Assembly: GCF_947492555.1 (NCBI RefSeq)
Contig: NZ_CANLNE010000002.1
Coordinates: 1,045,501-1,109,500 of the forward strand
Source of the DNA: an uncultured Roseobacter sp.
GTDB lineage: Bacteria > Pseudomonadota > Alphaproteobacteria > Rhodobacterales > Rhodobacteraceae
DNA length: 64,000 bases
Direction of reading: 5' to 3'
The notes under the pieces are model-generated. The model was not told where the DNA came from and did not search any database. It saw only the letters and a program-made list of their open reading frames with translations. Within the stretch, counting starts at the first letter, position 1; the number at the start of each line of letters is the position of its first letter. This document shows positions 55,293-63,518 of this stretch, in pieces. A program made the translations under genes and the position numbers.

Positions 55293-58004
55293 ATGAATGG
55301 CGACCGAAGCACTACAAAGGCTAAGGCAGATATTCACGGCTATGATGTTCCAACGACGCCGACTGTCGACGGAGACTCGTTCCGGCAGGAGTTTGTCGAC
55401 ACAATAGAGCATGTGTACGGCCCGCTGCTAGTTTCCGTCATCTTTGCGCTATTTTTAGGACTGGCAGACCAAGCCCATGAGATTATGTTGGGACTAGCAA
55501 GTGATATCGCGCTTACGCTAAGTTCTCCTAACGATCTGGTGTTGGTTGTCGTTTTTGTAGCGCTTGCGACGGTTATTGTCCCTCTGCTGGCAGGGCTAAT
55601 CAGCGACCTTCAAACGCAGCGGCTTGTCCTCTTTGCTTTTGGCGGCGCGTTGACTTTTTTTGTACTTTTGATGTTGTCCCTAAACTATGACATCACACGA
55701 CCGGGTCTGTGGATCAGCGTCGCGGAACGATACGGCACGGAGGTTCCCGCTGATCTGAAGGATATGCAGCAGCGCGCAGTTTCTCTTGGGTTGCCGCTGC
55801 AGATTGTCCTCAGCATCGTGTCCTTTTTCTTTGTTCCTATTGCGTTGTTTCAATCCACCGCATTAGCGCTTCGTAGTTTACGCAGTCCGGGCTGGCGGCA
55901 ATCAGCGCCCAAGCCGGTGCGCCTCACGCCCAACGCCGCCAATATTGATGGTGGGCTGCTCTACATGGTCGGGCGGCTGCCAATTTTCGGCGCATTTGTC
56001 GGCTTGCTGAGTACCGCACTCGGAGAGGAGGCGGGACTGCGGGAGGCTGTTATTCTTATTGGCCTTGCTGCCTTTTGCCTTCTGGCATTCTTCGCGTTCA
56101 GGACCAAATCCGTTACTTTGGATAGTATCATTGAGACAGCCGGTATACCGCAAGGGCTTGGCTCAGTCCGTGCCCTGGAGGCAACTTTCTTTCTGCGGGC
56201 TGCTCCCTTCGGGAATGGCATCGCGTTTGGGTATGTCTTAATCTGGCTGTGCGAGTTTATCCCTTTTTTTCATGCAGGCGATATCGCCGCGGAACTCGTT
56301 GGCCCGATCACCATCACATCCTTCTTCGCAATTGGGTCCTGTTTCATTCTGGCCTACCTGACGGTCTTATCCAAGCGGATCCCGGGGCACTTTCCGCTCA
56401 CTGTGTGTATCCTCCTAGTCGGGCTTATCGGGTCGGGTTGGGTGTCTGCGCTGGTAGCTGCACTTGCGTTCGCTGGAGGCGGCTTTCTATTGGGTCGGAT
56501 TGCTCCAGGTAGGCTCGTTACTCGGAGGCTACTGTTTGTAGTCGGGCTGTTGGCTGCATCGGCTGGACTGTATCAGGCGATGTCTCATAATTGTCCGACG
56601 CTGACAGGGTGCCACATTGTTCAAGGGGTCGCCCCCACACCAAATGCTGTGGCCGCTTCACATCAATCGGTTCCGGCCGCCTTTTCAGCTTGGTTAACCA
56701 CCCATGATCAAGAACCAGAGCGGGTGCGGTTGATTGCCTCCCCAGGGGGTGGTCTTTTTACGGCCTATTTCGCGGCTATGGATCTGGCAAAACGCGCAGA
56801 TGATTTCGAGAATCCGGGTTTTGCTGCGTCCGTTTTTGCCGTTAGCGGGGTGTCGGGTGGGTCCGTTGGGGCGACTACCTTTTGGGCTATTCGCAAAAGC
56901 GGAGCTTGCCGGGAAGCTACGCCCGGAACGGCTTGTTTTGCGAAAACGACACATGAAATCCTTGGCCGTGACTATTTGTCCGCCGTTTTGGATGACCTTC
57001 TTTTTCAGGACAACTTCGACGGGTTCTTTCCTCTATCCGCGATCTGGTCGAAACCAACCGACCGTGGCGCAACACTCCAAGACCGCTTGAGCGATGCTAT
57101 TACGCGTTCGACGCATTTGACGTCACGCATTTCGCAGTCTGAGGCCGGGGCATTCGATCTAGAGAACTTTAGTTTTTCTGAGTACTTGGACCTGATCCGT
57201 ATCATCAACTCGCGGCGCACAGAACGCAATCAACTACTTTCTCTTGGCTTGCGGGAAAGCTGGGACGGAGATGCGAGCACGCCTTTGCTGTTCTTCAACA
57301 CGACTGATCTAACGACTGGAGAGCGGGTGATCCACTCGCCACTGACTGCATTTCTACCTCGGAACTCTGCTCGCAACGGGTTACCGGATACGCGTGTGTC
57401 CATAGCCAGCAGCAGCGGTCACAACCGCGATCTTTCGGTAGGGGATGCGACGGTCATTTCAGCACGGTTTCCCATAGTCTCGCCTCCGGCGCGCTATCAC
57501 CTATGCACTGATCCCGCTTGCCACCACACGTCGTTGCGGCAGGTTGCGGATGGGGGGTATTTCGACAATACGGGGCTTGAAACGATTTCCGATATTCTCA
57601 CGGCGATGGAGAGTGACCCGGAAATTGCAGGACGTAACATCGTTGTTGAAGTTCTGGCTTATGATGTGCGGACTGACCCGGAACCCGAAGCGCTCTCAGG
57701 AACGCTGAGTGCGCCGCTCAAAGGCGTTGTCCGGGCGACCAACCAGCGACGGAACCTTACGGTTAGTCGGTTCTGCGAACGCTGGGTACATCGCAATCCT
57801 GGTCTGCAGGTTGAGCCCCGTGTGGTAGCGTTGGATCTAACTAAAAAGGGCCTTTCCGCTTCACAGGAAAAAATCGACGGGCTTGCCCGCATTAATTTCA
57901 CGGTAAGTTGGCGTCTTGCCCAATCGACCTTTTTAGCCATTGATGCGCTGACGTATCCTTATGGTGGAGAGGACCAGCCTCTTTGCGGGCCCAATGCACG
58001 GTGA
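55293..58004 (+). CDS. Multi-spanning membrane patatin-like phospholipase
   Basis: A 903-residue protein. The first ~430 residues contain about ten hydrophobic membrane segments, for example LLVSVIFALFLGLADQ and VCILLVGLIGSGWVSALVAA. Residues about 475-900 are a patatin lipase: oxyanion motif ASPGGGLFTAYF (Gly485-487), nucleophile Ser521 in SGVSGGSVGA, and catalytic Asp753 in VADGGYFDNTGLE. Cysteine-rich insertions (CTDPACHH) are present. It would release fatty acids from membrane lipids, on whichever side the domain faces. It stands alone; its composition is lower in GC than the core. Patatins also occur as anti-phage effectors, but no partner sensor is adjacent. Confidence 0.87.
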   Translation: MNGDRSTTKAKADIHGYDVPTTPTVDGDSFRQEFVDTIEHVYGPLLVSVIFALFLGLADQAHEIMLGLASDIALTLSSPNDLVLVVVFVALATVIVPLLAGLISDLQTQRLVLFAFGGALTFFVLLMLSLNYDITRPGLWISVAERYGTEVPADLKDMQQRAVSLGLPLQIVLSIVSFFFVPIALFQSTALALRSLRSPGWRQSAPKPVRLTPNAANIDGGLLYMVGRLPIFGAFVGLLSTALGEEAGLREAVILIGLAAFCLLAFFAFRTKSVTLDSIIETAGIPQGLGSVRALEATFFLRAAPFGNGIAFGYVLIWLCEFIPFFHAGDIAAELVGPITITSFFAIGSCFILAYLTVLSKRIPGHFPLTVCILLVGLIGSGWVSALVAALAFAGGGFLLGRIAPGRLVTRRLLFVVGLLAASAGLYQAMSHNCPTLTGCHIVQGVAPTPNAVAASHQSVPAAFSAWLTTHDQEPERVRLIASPGGGLFTAYFAAMDLAKRADDFENPGFAASVFAVSGVSGGSVGATTFWAIRKSGACREATPGTACFAKTTHEILGRDYLSAVLDDLLFQDNFDGFFPLSAIWSKPTDRGATLQDRLSDAITRSTHLTSRISQSEAGAFDLENFSFSEYLDLIRIINSRRTERNQLLSLGLRESWDGDASTPLLFFNTTDLTTGERVIHSPLTAFLPRNSARNGLPDTRVSIASSSGHNRDLSVGDATVISARFPIVSPPARYHLCTDPACHHTSLRQVADGGYFDNTGLETISDILTAMESDPEIAGRNIVVEVLAYDVRTDPEPEALSGTLSAPLKGVVRATNQRRNLTVSRFCERWVHRNPGLQVEPRVVALDLTKKGLSASQEKIDGLARINFTVSWRLAQSTFLAIDALTYPYGGEDQPLCGPNAR

Positions 58005-58896
58005 AGGCCCCCTGCGGCTCCCTGACTGCGGGCTCCCATTCCCCAGACGCTCTAGTTTGTTTAGGTTTTTGCACCAACTGCTGCTTGAAATTGGGAGTGC
58101 GACCACTGTTGGTGTTGGGTTCAATGAATTCGCTGATCGACTGACTTTGCGCCTGTAGCGAATGTCTGATCTGATTAAGCTGCGCCGCGGCACCTGACGA
58201 TGGACTAAAGGTCGCGTTTCTCCTGTCATCAGATTGAGAAACCTCAATCTTCAGACAGGTTTGGCAGCTCTCAAAACGCGGCCAGATCTGGTATCACTCG
58301 AAACACTCACGACAAGCGCCATTGCCGTGCGAGCGGCTTAGTCCATGGGCCGTTCTCGTCGATGCGATCTGAGCCGATCCCCAATGATGCCGCGCCGCAT
58401 CCGATGTCTGCAGAGAGCTCAATTCCGCTATTGCTATTTTCCCTGCGTGCGCATCCAGCAAAAGAAATGTTACGTAGGCGACAGCTTTAGTGCCGCCGCG
58501 CAGCGAGAGAACCGGTCATTTGGAGAGGGATAACCTAGCTTGACAGAAGGGGGTCACTGCTGAGCGGCTTCACATGACCATGCCCACGAAGGTCATGGGA
58601 ATCAAGGCGCTGTATAGAAGGCCAAACACGTCCAGGCGGAAACCAGTCCGAAAAAACTTTCCCAATCTGCTTCGAAAGCTGGCCATGATGACCTTAGTCT
58701 GACGCAGAACTTGGGGCGTGATTAGATGCACTTCTGCCCGATAAAATTTGGATTTTTTCCCACCATAATCGCGATCTTACATCCCGAATACAGACAGCGA
58801 TGGTTATGGCTTCAATAAACATTCTGCATGTTACTTCCGGAATTTGTGGGATCATATACAAGCACTGACTGGAAGCAAGAAGCCAAGAGGGCACCT
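58005..58896. other. Long gene-free stretch with possible gene remnant
   Basis: About 890 bases. On the minus strand a stop-free frame from about 58770 to 58573 reads VHLITPQVLRQTKVIMASF and ends RLDVFGLLYSALIPMTF before a TGA. It could be the eroded C-terminus of a membrane-associated protein, but I cannot name a family. The rest shows no gene, repeat or RNA that I recognise. Confidence 0.3.
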
Positions 58897-59781
58897 ATGG
58901 AATTGCATCAGATCAAGTACTTCATGGCGATGTCCCGCGAACTAAACTTCACCCGTGCTGCCGAGCGCTGTGGGATTACCCAACCTGCGATGACGAGAGC
59001 GATTCACAAACTCGAGAAAAATCTTGGTGGCCCGTTGTTCAGACGAGAAGGCCGACTGACTCATCTGACGGAATTGGGTCGCATCGTGCATCCAAGGTTC
59101 GAAGATATCCTGGCCCTCACCGAGATTGCGCAGGAAGAAGCCTTGGATTTTGCAAAGCTTCAGAAAGCGAAGCTTGATCTGGGGTGTATGTGCACAATTG
59201 CGCCCGCGTGCCTTATCAGCCTGATCGAAGTATTCGCGACGAACGCCCCGCAACTCAATTTGATCATCCATGACGGGCCTGGCCGGGAGGTTGCCCATAA
59301 ATTACTCAATGGCGAACTTGATGCCGCGATTACCGCTTTACCGACTATTCCCGACGAATTTTCAGCCCATCGGCTGTTTCAAGAACGCTATGTCGTCGCG
59401 TTTCCGAGAAATCACCGATTTCGTGAAATGGATGAGGTGCCGGTCGCAGAACTTTCAGGCGAACAGTATCTTAATCGAATAAATTGCGAGTATTTGGATA
59501 TCTTTCACGCAGCTGGATTTGAGGGCGGCATTGATACAGATGATCGTTTCGAAACTGAGCATGAATCTTGGGTGCAGGCCATGGTTGTTGCTGGACTTGG
59601 TTGCGCAATCATGCCTGAAGGCCTCGCTCAGAGACCCGAAATGCACACACGGCCACTTGTAGATCCACAGGTCTATCGGACGATCTCCATCGTGACGAGA
59701 CGCGGCCGGAAACATGCGCCGGCCACTGATTTTTTTGTCCGCCTGTGCAAGAAGCACCAGTGGCGAAACCCGCCTTTCTAA
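58897..59781 (+). CDS. LysR-family transcriptional regulator
   Basis: A 294-residue LysR regulator. The helix-turn-helix is MELHQIKYFMAMSRELNFTR followed by AAERCGITQPAMTRAIHKLE. The effector domain contains LGCMCTIAPACLISLIEVFA and QYLNRINCEYLDIF, marks of a LysR subgroup with conserved cysteines often linked to oxidative or metal stress. ATG 58897 has AAGAGG upstream; a reading from 58828 would add 23 residues outside the family. The YHS gene 196 bases downstream is a plausible target. Confidence 0.88.
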   Translation: MELHQIKYFMAMSRELNFTRAAERCGITQPAMTRAIHKLEKNLGGPLFRREGRLTHLTELGRIVHPRFEDILALTEIAQEEALDFAKLQKAKLDLGCMCTIAPACLISLIEVFATNAPQLNLIIHDGPGREVAHKLLNGELDAAITALPTIPDEFSAHRLFQERYVVAFPRNHRFREMDEVPVAELSGEQYLNRINCEYLDIFHAAGFEGGIDTDDRFETEHESWVQAMVVAGLGCAIMPEGLAQRPEMHTRPLVDPQVYRTISIVTRRGRKHAPATDFFVRLCKKHQWRNPPF

Positions 59782-59908
59782 TAGTTTTTTTGGCTGGTGA
59801 ATTATCATGTCCAAAGGTCATAGAAGCGCGCATAACTGCGTATTTCAACCGCACGAAAGATCTTCAAAAGTCATGACAAAAGCCATCGATCTTGTGATGT
59901 GTCTTATC

Positions 59909-59949
59909 ATCTAAGTTGTTATAGAAATTAGATTATCCGCACGTGCGGA
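59909..59949. promoter_or_regulatory. Dyads upstream of the first YHS gene
   Basis: TCCGCACGTGCGGA (59936-59949) is a perfect 14-bp palindrome 28 bases before the ATG. ATCTAA (59909-59914) and TTAGAT (59928-59933) form a second dyad just upstream. Either could be a regulator site; in RNA the first would form a seven-pair hairpin without a loop, so a protein-binding site is more likely. Confidence 0.5.
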
Positions 59950-59977
59950 CATCTAAACAGATTGGAGAAATCACCTC

Positions 59978-60409
59978 ATGAAAAAACTATTGGCGGTATG
60001 GGCGTTCGTTGTTGGCATTGCCCTTCTCACACTGCCGGCACAGGCGGGAAATCAGCTCGCTGTCGGTTTGAGTGGATATGATGCTGTATCCTTTCACGAA
60101 GGAACACCAACAGTCGGCGAGGCACGCGTCAACCATTTCTGGAACGGCGCAATCTGGTATTTTGCTACAACTGAAAATCGGGATAAATTCGCTGAAAATC
60201 CGGCGAACTATGCCCCTGCATATGACGGTTATTGCTCTTGGGCGGCGAGCCAGGGGTACAAAGCGCCGGGTGATCCGAATTTCTGGCAGATTGTCGATGG
60301 GACGCTTTATGTTCAAGTGCACCAACGTGCCCAGGAGTTGTGGCAGGCCGACATTCCGGCACATATCGTCTCAGGTGATGAAAACTGGCCCCGAATTCAT
60401 CCGTTTTGA
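59978..60409 (+). CDS. Exported YHS-domain protein 1
   Basis: A 143-residue protein with a signal peptide (MKKLLAVWAFVVGIALLTLPAQA) and one YHS domain: LSGYDAVSFHEGTPTVGE, FWNGAIWYFATTENRDKF, NPANYAPAYDGYCSWAASQG. YHS domains are associated with metal handling; the single cysteine of GYCSWA is kept. It is a clear paralogue of the 62563 protein, sharing the whole domain and the ADIPAHIVSGDENWP-type end. TTGGAG lies ahead of the start. Confidence 0.87.
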   Translation: MKKLLAVWAFVVGIALLTLPAQAGNQLAVGLSGYDAVSFHEGTPTVGEARVNHFWNGAIWYFATTENRDKFAENPANYAPAYDGYCSWAASQGYKAPGDPNFWQIVDGTLYVQVHQRAQELWQADIPAHIVSGDENWPRIHPF

Positions 60410-60695
60410 ACCAGACGGACAACGGAAAGTATGGGAACTGTCGTACAGATGGTTCCCAAACACTCACCTAGTAACTGTTGCAACGTCTGAAGAGAATAAT
60501 CAGGTTTAAGCGACTACAATTTGTGGAATTTGATTGCAAATCCTTCGCAGCTTCACTGTGTAATCCGCGTAAAAGCAGCGCAACCGATAGGCTTTCTCCT
60601 AAGTTAAGTGATTGTCTTGAACGGATATGATTTCACGCTCGATTGCTATATCATTTTGTTTGGCGCCTAGAAAATCATCTTGTGTTCGGGACCAA

Positions 60696-60974
60696 TCAAT
60701 TTCCACTTCTTTGATGCTCTCGCACAAGCTCGCGGGCTCTGTCCGCACAATCTGTAGGATGGTCCGGCAAACACTCCCTGGCACGACCCCGATAAACGGC
60801 TGATGTTTCTGTATATTCTCCGTCATCATCCTGAAGTAGACGGGTTCTGACTTGAAACGTCGCACCACTTTCAAAGCCACCTTGGAGGGTCTCGCTGGTA
60901 TTCGTTTCGTGAATAATTTCTGCACAACCACAAAGCAGTATCGGGGTGGCAATCAGGAGTTTTCTTGTCAACAT
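60696..60974 (-). CDS. Small lipoprotein downstream of the GAF kinase
   Basis: A 92-residue lipoprotein: MLTRKLLIATPILLCGCAEI has a lipobox ending at Cys17. The mature part (QGGFESGATFQVRTRLLQDD) is short, with two further cysteines (CLPDHPTDC). GGCGGAGCAG precedes ATG 60974, and it begins 15 bases after the kinase stop, so both are co-transcribed. The 60410-60695 gap downstream holds nothing I can identify. Function unknown; perhaps an envelope accessory to the kinase. Confidence 0.7.
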   Translation of the reverse strand: MLTRKLLIATPILLCGCAEIIHETNTSETLQGGFESGATFQVRTRLLQDDDGEYTETSAVYRGRARECLPDHPTDCADRARELVREHQRSGN

Positions 60975-60988
60975 CTGCTCCGCCTTGT

Positions 60989-62278
60989 CTATGTTAGAGA
61001 ATGGAAGCGGTCCGGAATAACGATGCTGAACGATGCGCCACATCCAATCCCCTCGCTGGTCACAGCTACGCGTCCGTCATGAGCCTCCGCAATGGCTTTG
61101 ACACTGGCGAGCCCCATGCCGGTGCTACTCTCGCTTCCGGTTGGTTTAGCTGAAAGCGTCTGGAAGTCTTGGAAGGCACGAGCGCAATCCTCGCGCGACA
61201 GACCCTGTCCCGTATCGGCAACTTCCAGGATGGTTTCACCACGCTGGTCAACCCGCACCTCTAGCGTCGCTGATCCACCGGGGTGCGTATATTTGATCGC
61301 ATTGGTTACGAGATTATCGATGGCCGAAAACAAGAGGGCTTCGTCAAATGCCGCGCGCAAAGACTGCGGTGCGCGAAACAGCAATGAGATTGACTTTTTC
61401 TTGGCGTCACACTTGTTCGCCTCCAGTACAGAACGCGCAATCTCCACAATATCGCCTGACTTTATCTTTGGCTTCATCATCCTGCATTCGGAGCGCACAC
61501 GATCCAAAGTAGCGTCGATCTGTTCGGACATCCGCTCGACATTGCGGTTGATCTTTTCGCAAGCCCGGATCGTTTTTGCGGTGCTGTCAGGGGTATCGCG
61601 TAGCATAAAGGCCTGCGCTAGTTCTGCTTGCGCGGATATTGTGCTGAGCGGGCCGCGTAGATCGTGCGCAATCAGACCAACCAGTCGCGTCTTGAAAAGA
61701 TTTGCATCATGTGCAGCCCTATACAGAGTCTGGAGGCGATCAGTTTGAAACTGCAAATCGCCGATCATTCTCTGGCGTTCGTCTTCATAGTCGATGCGCT
61801 GCAACTCTACTTCAGCACGCTTCGCAAAAACACGTAGGATGGAGGCGGCGGCTTCACTGTTTCCGAGCTTGGTCGCTGAAACCACCATCAGGTGGCCAGA
61901 CACGTGCCCAGCTGAAGATCTAAGAGGTACTCCAACATAACTCTCAAGGCCATCTTCACCCGGAAAAAGGGCTGCAAGGTCACACGGAATTACCACCTCT
62001 CTACCTTGAAAGACGGCTGCGCATGGAGTGTGCTCGAGCTTGTAAGAAACATCGGACCGAAACCCGCCGTTGTCCCATGCAAAAATGGTTCGTACTCGGT
62101 TGATAGGGTCGCCTTCGCCACGCGTGACCGCGACAAACTCCGCATCCAGTGTATCGTTCAGAGCACGGACAAGCCGCTCAATGAAGACTTCTCCAAACTC
62201 CCCTGCGATGGCTTCGTAAAGGCTTCGAAACAGGTCGAAATCGAACTTCTGATTTTCAGAATTGTCCGTATCTAGCAT
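60989..62278 (-). CDS. GAF-domain sensor histidine kinase, cytoplasmic
   Basis: A 429-residue kinase without membrane segments. Residues about 20-175 form a GAF-type sensor (VAVTRGEGDPINRVRTIFAW, CAAVFQGREVVIPCDLAALF), then the H-box GLIAHDLRGPLSTIS, N-box IDNLVTNAIKYTHPGGSATL, G1 EVADTGQGLS and G2 STGMGLASVKAIAEAHDG. The start at 62278 (MLDTDNSENQ) has GGGGAT upstream. No response regulator is adjacent. It lies between the two YHS genes and precedes a small lipoprotein on the same transcript. Confidence 0.88.
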   Translation of the reverse strand: MLDTDNSENQKFDFDLFRSLYEAIAGEFGEVFIERLVRALNDTLDAEFVAVTRGEGDPINRVRTIFAWDNGGFRSDVSYKLEHTPCAAVFQGREVVIPCDLAALFPGEDGLESYVGVPLRSSAGHVSGHLMVVSATKLGNSEAAASILRVFAKRAEVELQRIDYEDERQRMIGDLQFQTDRLQTLYRAAHDANLFKTRLVGLIAHDLRGPLSTISAQAELAQAFMLRDTPDSTAKTIRACEKINRNVERMSEQIDATLDRVRSECRMMKPKIKSGDIVEIARSVLEANKCDAKKKSISLLFRAPQSLRAAFDEALLFSAIDNLVTNAIKYTHPGGSATLEVRVDQRGETILEVADTGQGLSREDCARAFQDFQTLSAKPTGSESSTGMGLASVKAIAEAHDGRVAVTSEGIGCGASFSIVIPDRFHSLT

Positions 62279-62562
62279 GCGCAATCCCCATACTTTTCCT
62301 ATGAGATTACACCTAGTGGCCAACTGGCAACTATCTAGTTACCTAAAGTAATCGCTTTCATGCCTAACGTTCATATATTGCTTGGCATTCTATTCATCTG
62401 AAACGGCCTAGTGCACCTCGCAGAAGCAAACCATCCTAGTGACTCGGCCTTGAAACCAAGTATGCAGATAACGTTCAAATGACAACTTTGTTTGGGCTGT
62501 AGTATCGGCACAAGAGTCCACTAAATCATAATCTGAATTCAGCAATTATTCCGGAGTTTTCT

Positions 62563-63021
62563 ATGCATGTTACTAAACGTTCATTCTTGACCTTTGCCGC
62601 GGCACTGCCTGCCTTTACAGTTCTTTCGTCGGCGGCTTTTGCGACGACACCTGCTGTCTATGCCAACGATGGGATTGCCATCGACGGCACCGACGCCGTC
62701 GCATATTTCACCGAAGGCCGCCCGGTTGCTGGCAAGCCAACGCTGACGCATGTGTGGAAGGGTGTCACCTGGCAGTTTTCGACTGAGGAGAACCGCGCAG
62801 CTTTTGCGGCCAACCCGGACTCCTACGCGCCGCAATACGGCGGATACTGCGCCTATGCGATCAGCGAAGGCTATACTGCATCAACCACCCCGACCGCGTG
62901 GAAAATCGTTGATGGCAAGCTCTATTTGAACTATTCGCGTCGCATCCAACGTCGATGGGAGCGGGATATTCCCGGACGAATTTCTTCGGCAGATGCGAAC
63001 TGGCCTTCGGTGCTGGAGTAA
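62563..63021 (+). CDS. Exported YHS-domain protein 2
   Basis: A 152-residue paralogue of the 59978 protein. The N-terminus MHVTKRSFLTFAAALPAFTV then LSSAAFA is a signal peptide. The YHS part reads DGTDAVAYFTEGRPVAGKPT, GVTWQFSTEENRAAFAANPD, SYAPQYGGYCAYAISEGYTA, with WKIVDGKLYLNYSRRIQRRW at the end. Upstream 62279-62562 (284 bp, shared with the divergent kinase) shows no gene. Such YHS proteins are frequent in marine Rhodobacterales; function undetermined. Confidence 0.87.
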   Translation: MHVTKRSFLTFAAALPAFTVLSSAAFATTPAVYANDGIAIDGTDAVAYFTEGRPVAGKPTLTHVWKGVTWQFSTEENRAAFAANPDSYAPQYGGYCAYAISEGYTASTTPTAWKIVDGKLYLNYSRRIQRRWERDIPGRISSADANWPSVLE

Positions 63022-63204
63022 GCGTTGATGTCGCCGGGATCGGCGCGCTGCAATCGCAAATGTTCTGTGCACCCGGGGATGCCGGTGTGCAGAAAGATGG
63101 ATTGCTCACCTCTTACCCTTTCATGCTAAGCGCGCCAAGCGTCCATCGTCTTTCCATTCAATCGTGCGGATTCTCGAAACTCTCTGAGCAATTTGTCCAA
63201 CAAC

Positions 63205-63431
63205 ATGAAGGAACACCCAATCGTGAAACGTATCCTGTTCCTGGCCGGCGCGCACACTGCCATGCTCGCTAGCGGCTTTGTCCTTCGCGTCTATCTGTTG
63301 CCATCCTGACAACACCGCCATCACCGGATTCCGTCGTGCTCACACAAAGCACCGAGGGGGCTTTGCTCACGGCCGAGTTCGCCGAAGACCTGCGTGACAA
63401 CTACCCGCCGCATTGGGGCGATGGCAAAGTT
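63205..63431 (+). pseudogene. Frameshifted, truncated DM13-domain protein
   Basis: ATG 63205 starts VKRILFLAGAHTAMLASGFV then LRVYLLP, a membrane anchor. After LLP the frame hits TGA (63307-63309), but the next frame continues ILTTPPSPDSVVLTQSTEGA and FAEDLRDNYPPHWGDGKV. Together these match the N-terminal half of an anchored DM13 (electron-transfer) protein from memory, with one base lost near 63299-63303. The domain's second half is missing or unrecognisable after 63431. DM13 and YHS genes are plausible functional neighbours. Confidence 0.6.
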
Positions 63432-63518
63432 GATGACATGATTTGGCATTCCAAACAGGATAAATTGCAAACTGACCCAAATGGGATACCTCACTACTCA
63501 GGGATATCCCGAAAGGCT

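Noticed and set aside
60072-60509. 145-codon + strand frame overlapping YHS-1
   Set aside because: Out-of-frame reading of a supported YHS gene.
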